Source: Chloroflexota bacterium
Lineage (GTDB): Bacteria > Chloroflexota > Anaerolineae > Thermoflexales > Thermoflexaceae
DNA: 5,919 nt
Reading direction: 5' to 3'
Assembly: GCA_030550075.1 (NCBI GenBank)
Contig: JAUQQB010000190.1
Span: forward strand, 1 to 5,919
Part shown: positions 5,777-5,919 of the stretch, piece by piece
Position numbering within the stretch: position 1 is the first letter of the stretch
Layout of the letters: every line of letters starts with the position of its first letter
Program-made: the position numbers and the translations under genes
The notes under the pieces: model-generated
What the model was told of the DNA's origin: nothing
Seen by the model: only the letters and a program-made list of their open reading frames with translations
Database searches by the model: none

Positions 5777-5919
5777 TCCTTCGGCGGCGTCCCAGCATCA
5801 AAAGATCTTCCCCAGGGCCCTTCAGGCTTCGGGGAGAGGCTTTGCAGACTTCCTCGGAAGGTGCTCTCATCCAACGAGCCTCAGAACGCTGTCTATCGTG
5901 TTAGCTTCCTGATATGAGG

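Larger units (their letters stand above)
5423..5919. other. Gene-free region rich in hairpins upstream of the flippase-like gene
   Basis: Open frames here are short or are tails of antisense frames, are biased to Arg, Pro, Ser and Gly, and show no recognisable domain. I read the stretch as non-coding. It holds a GAGGGG ribosome site for the flippase-like gene (5432-5437, minus), an 11-bp hairpin at 5486-5517 (CTGG...CCAG ends, one bulge), two long compound hairpins listed separately, AAACTC/GAGTTT at 5671-5688, a TCCCC/GGGGA hairpin with inner GCC/GGC at 5809-5835, and CTTC/GAAG within GCA/TGC at 5844-5864. No convincing sigma-70 promoter was found. It may be a long structured leader, an independent RNA, or decayed mobile DNA. 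Confidence 0.6.

Noticed and set aside
5266..5904. Plus-strand frame of 212 codons running into the right-hand region
   Set aside because: Its first part is antisense to the flippase-like gene and the rest shows no domain, no good ribosome site and a composition typical of non-coding GC-rich DNA.

Overview
The window is GC-rich bacterial DNA with strong Shine-Dalgarno sites and four complete protein genes in two convergent pairs. No ribosomal RNA, tRNA, CRISPR array or transposase gene is visible. The mix of TPR proteins, TolB/PD40-type propellers, Pro/Thr-rich linkers and intergenic GC-rich palindromes suggests a thermophilic Chloroflexota (Thermoflexus- or Anaerolineae-like) genome. That placement is an inference from style, because no marker gene is present.

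Layout. The plus-strand pair runs from 91 to 2518. Its first gene encodes a cytosolic-looking protein with an N-terminal helical hairpin (WXG100/LXG-like in outline) fused to a GH108-type muramidase with the matching C-terminal peptidoglycan domain. Four bases later a lipoprotein gene begins, with a ten-residue tandem repeat behind the lipidated Cys and TPRs at its C-terminus. The minus-strand pair runs from 5422 to 2609. A UPF0104/LPG-synthase-TM-type flippase-like membrane protein comes first, then, after 3 nt, a single-pass membrane protein with TPRs outside the membrane and a C-terminal PD40 beta-propeller. The two pairs converge on a 90-bp spacer holding a near-perfect 41-nt palindrome, preceded on its left by a degenerate ~10-nt tandem array.

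The last ~500 bases (5423-5919) contain no convincing gene. They hold several hairpins, including two long compound ones (5566-5630 and 5722-5776), and could be a structured leader or a non-coding RNA.

All four proteins point at the cell envelope: a wall hydrolase, an outer-face lipoprotein, a lipid-flippase-like permease and a membrane-anchored scaffold. The most interesting items are the hairpin-GH108 fusion with its lipoprotein partner and the compound hairpin at 5722-5776. Neither can be called a new system from sequence alone.
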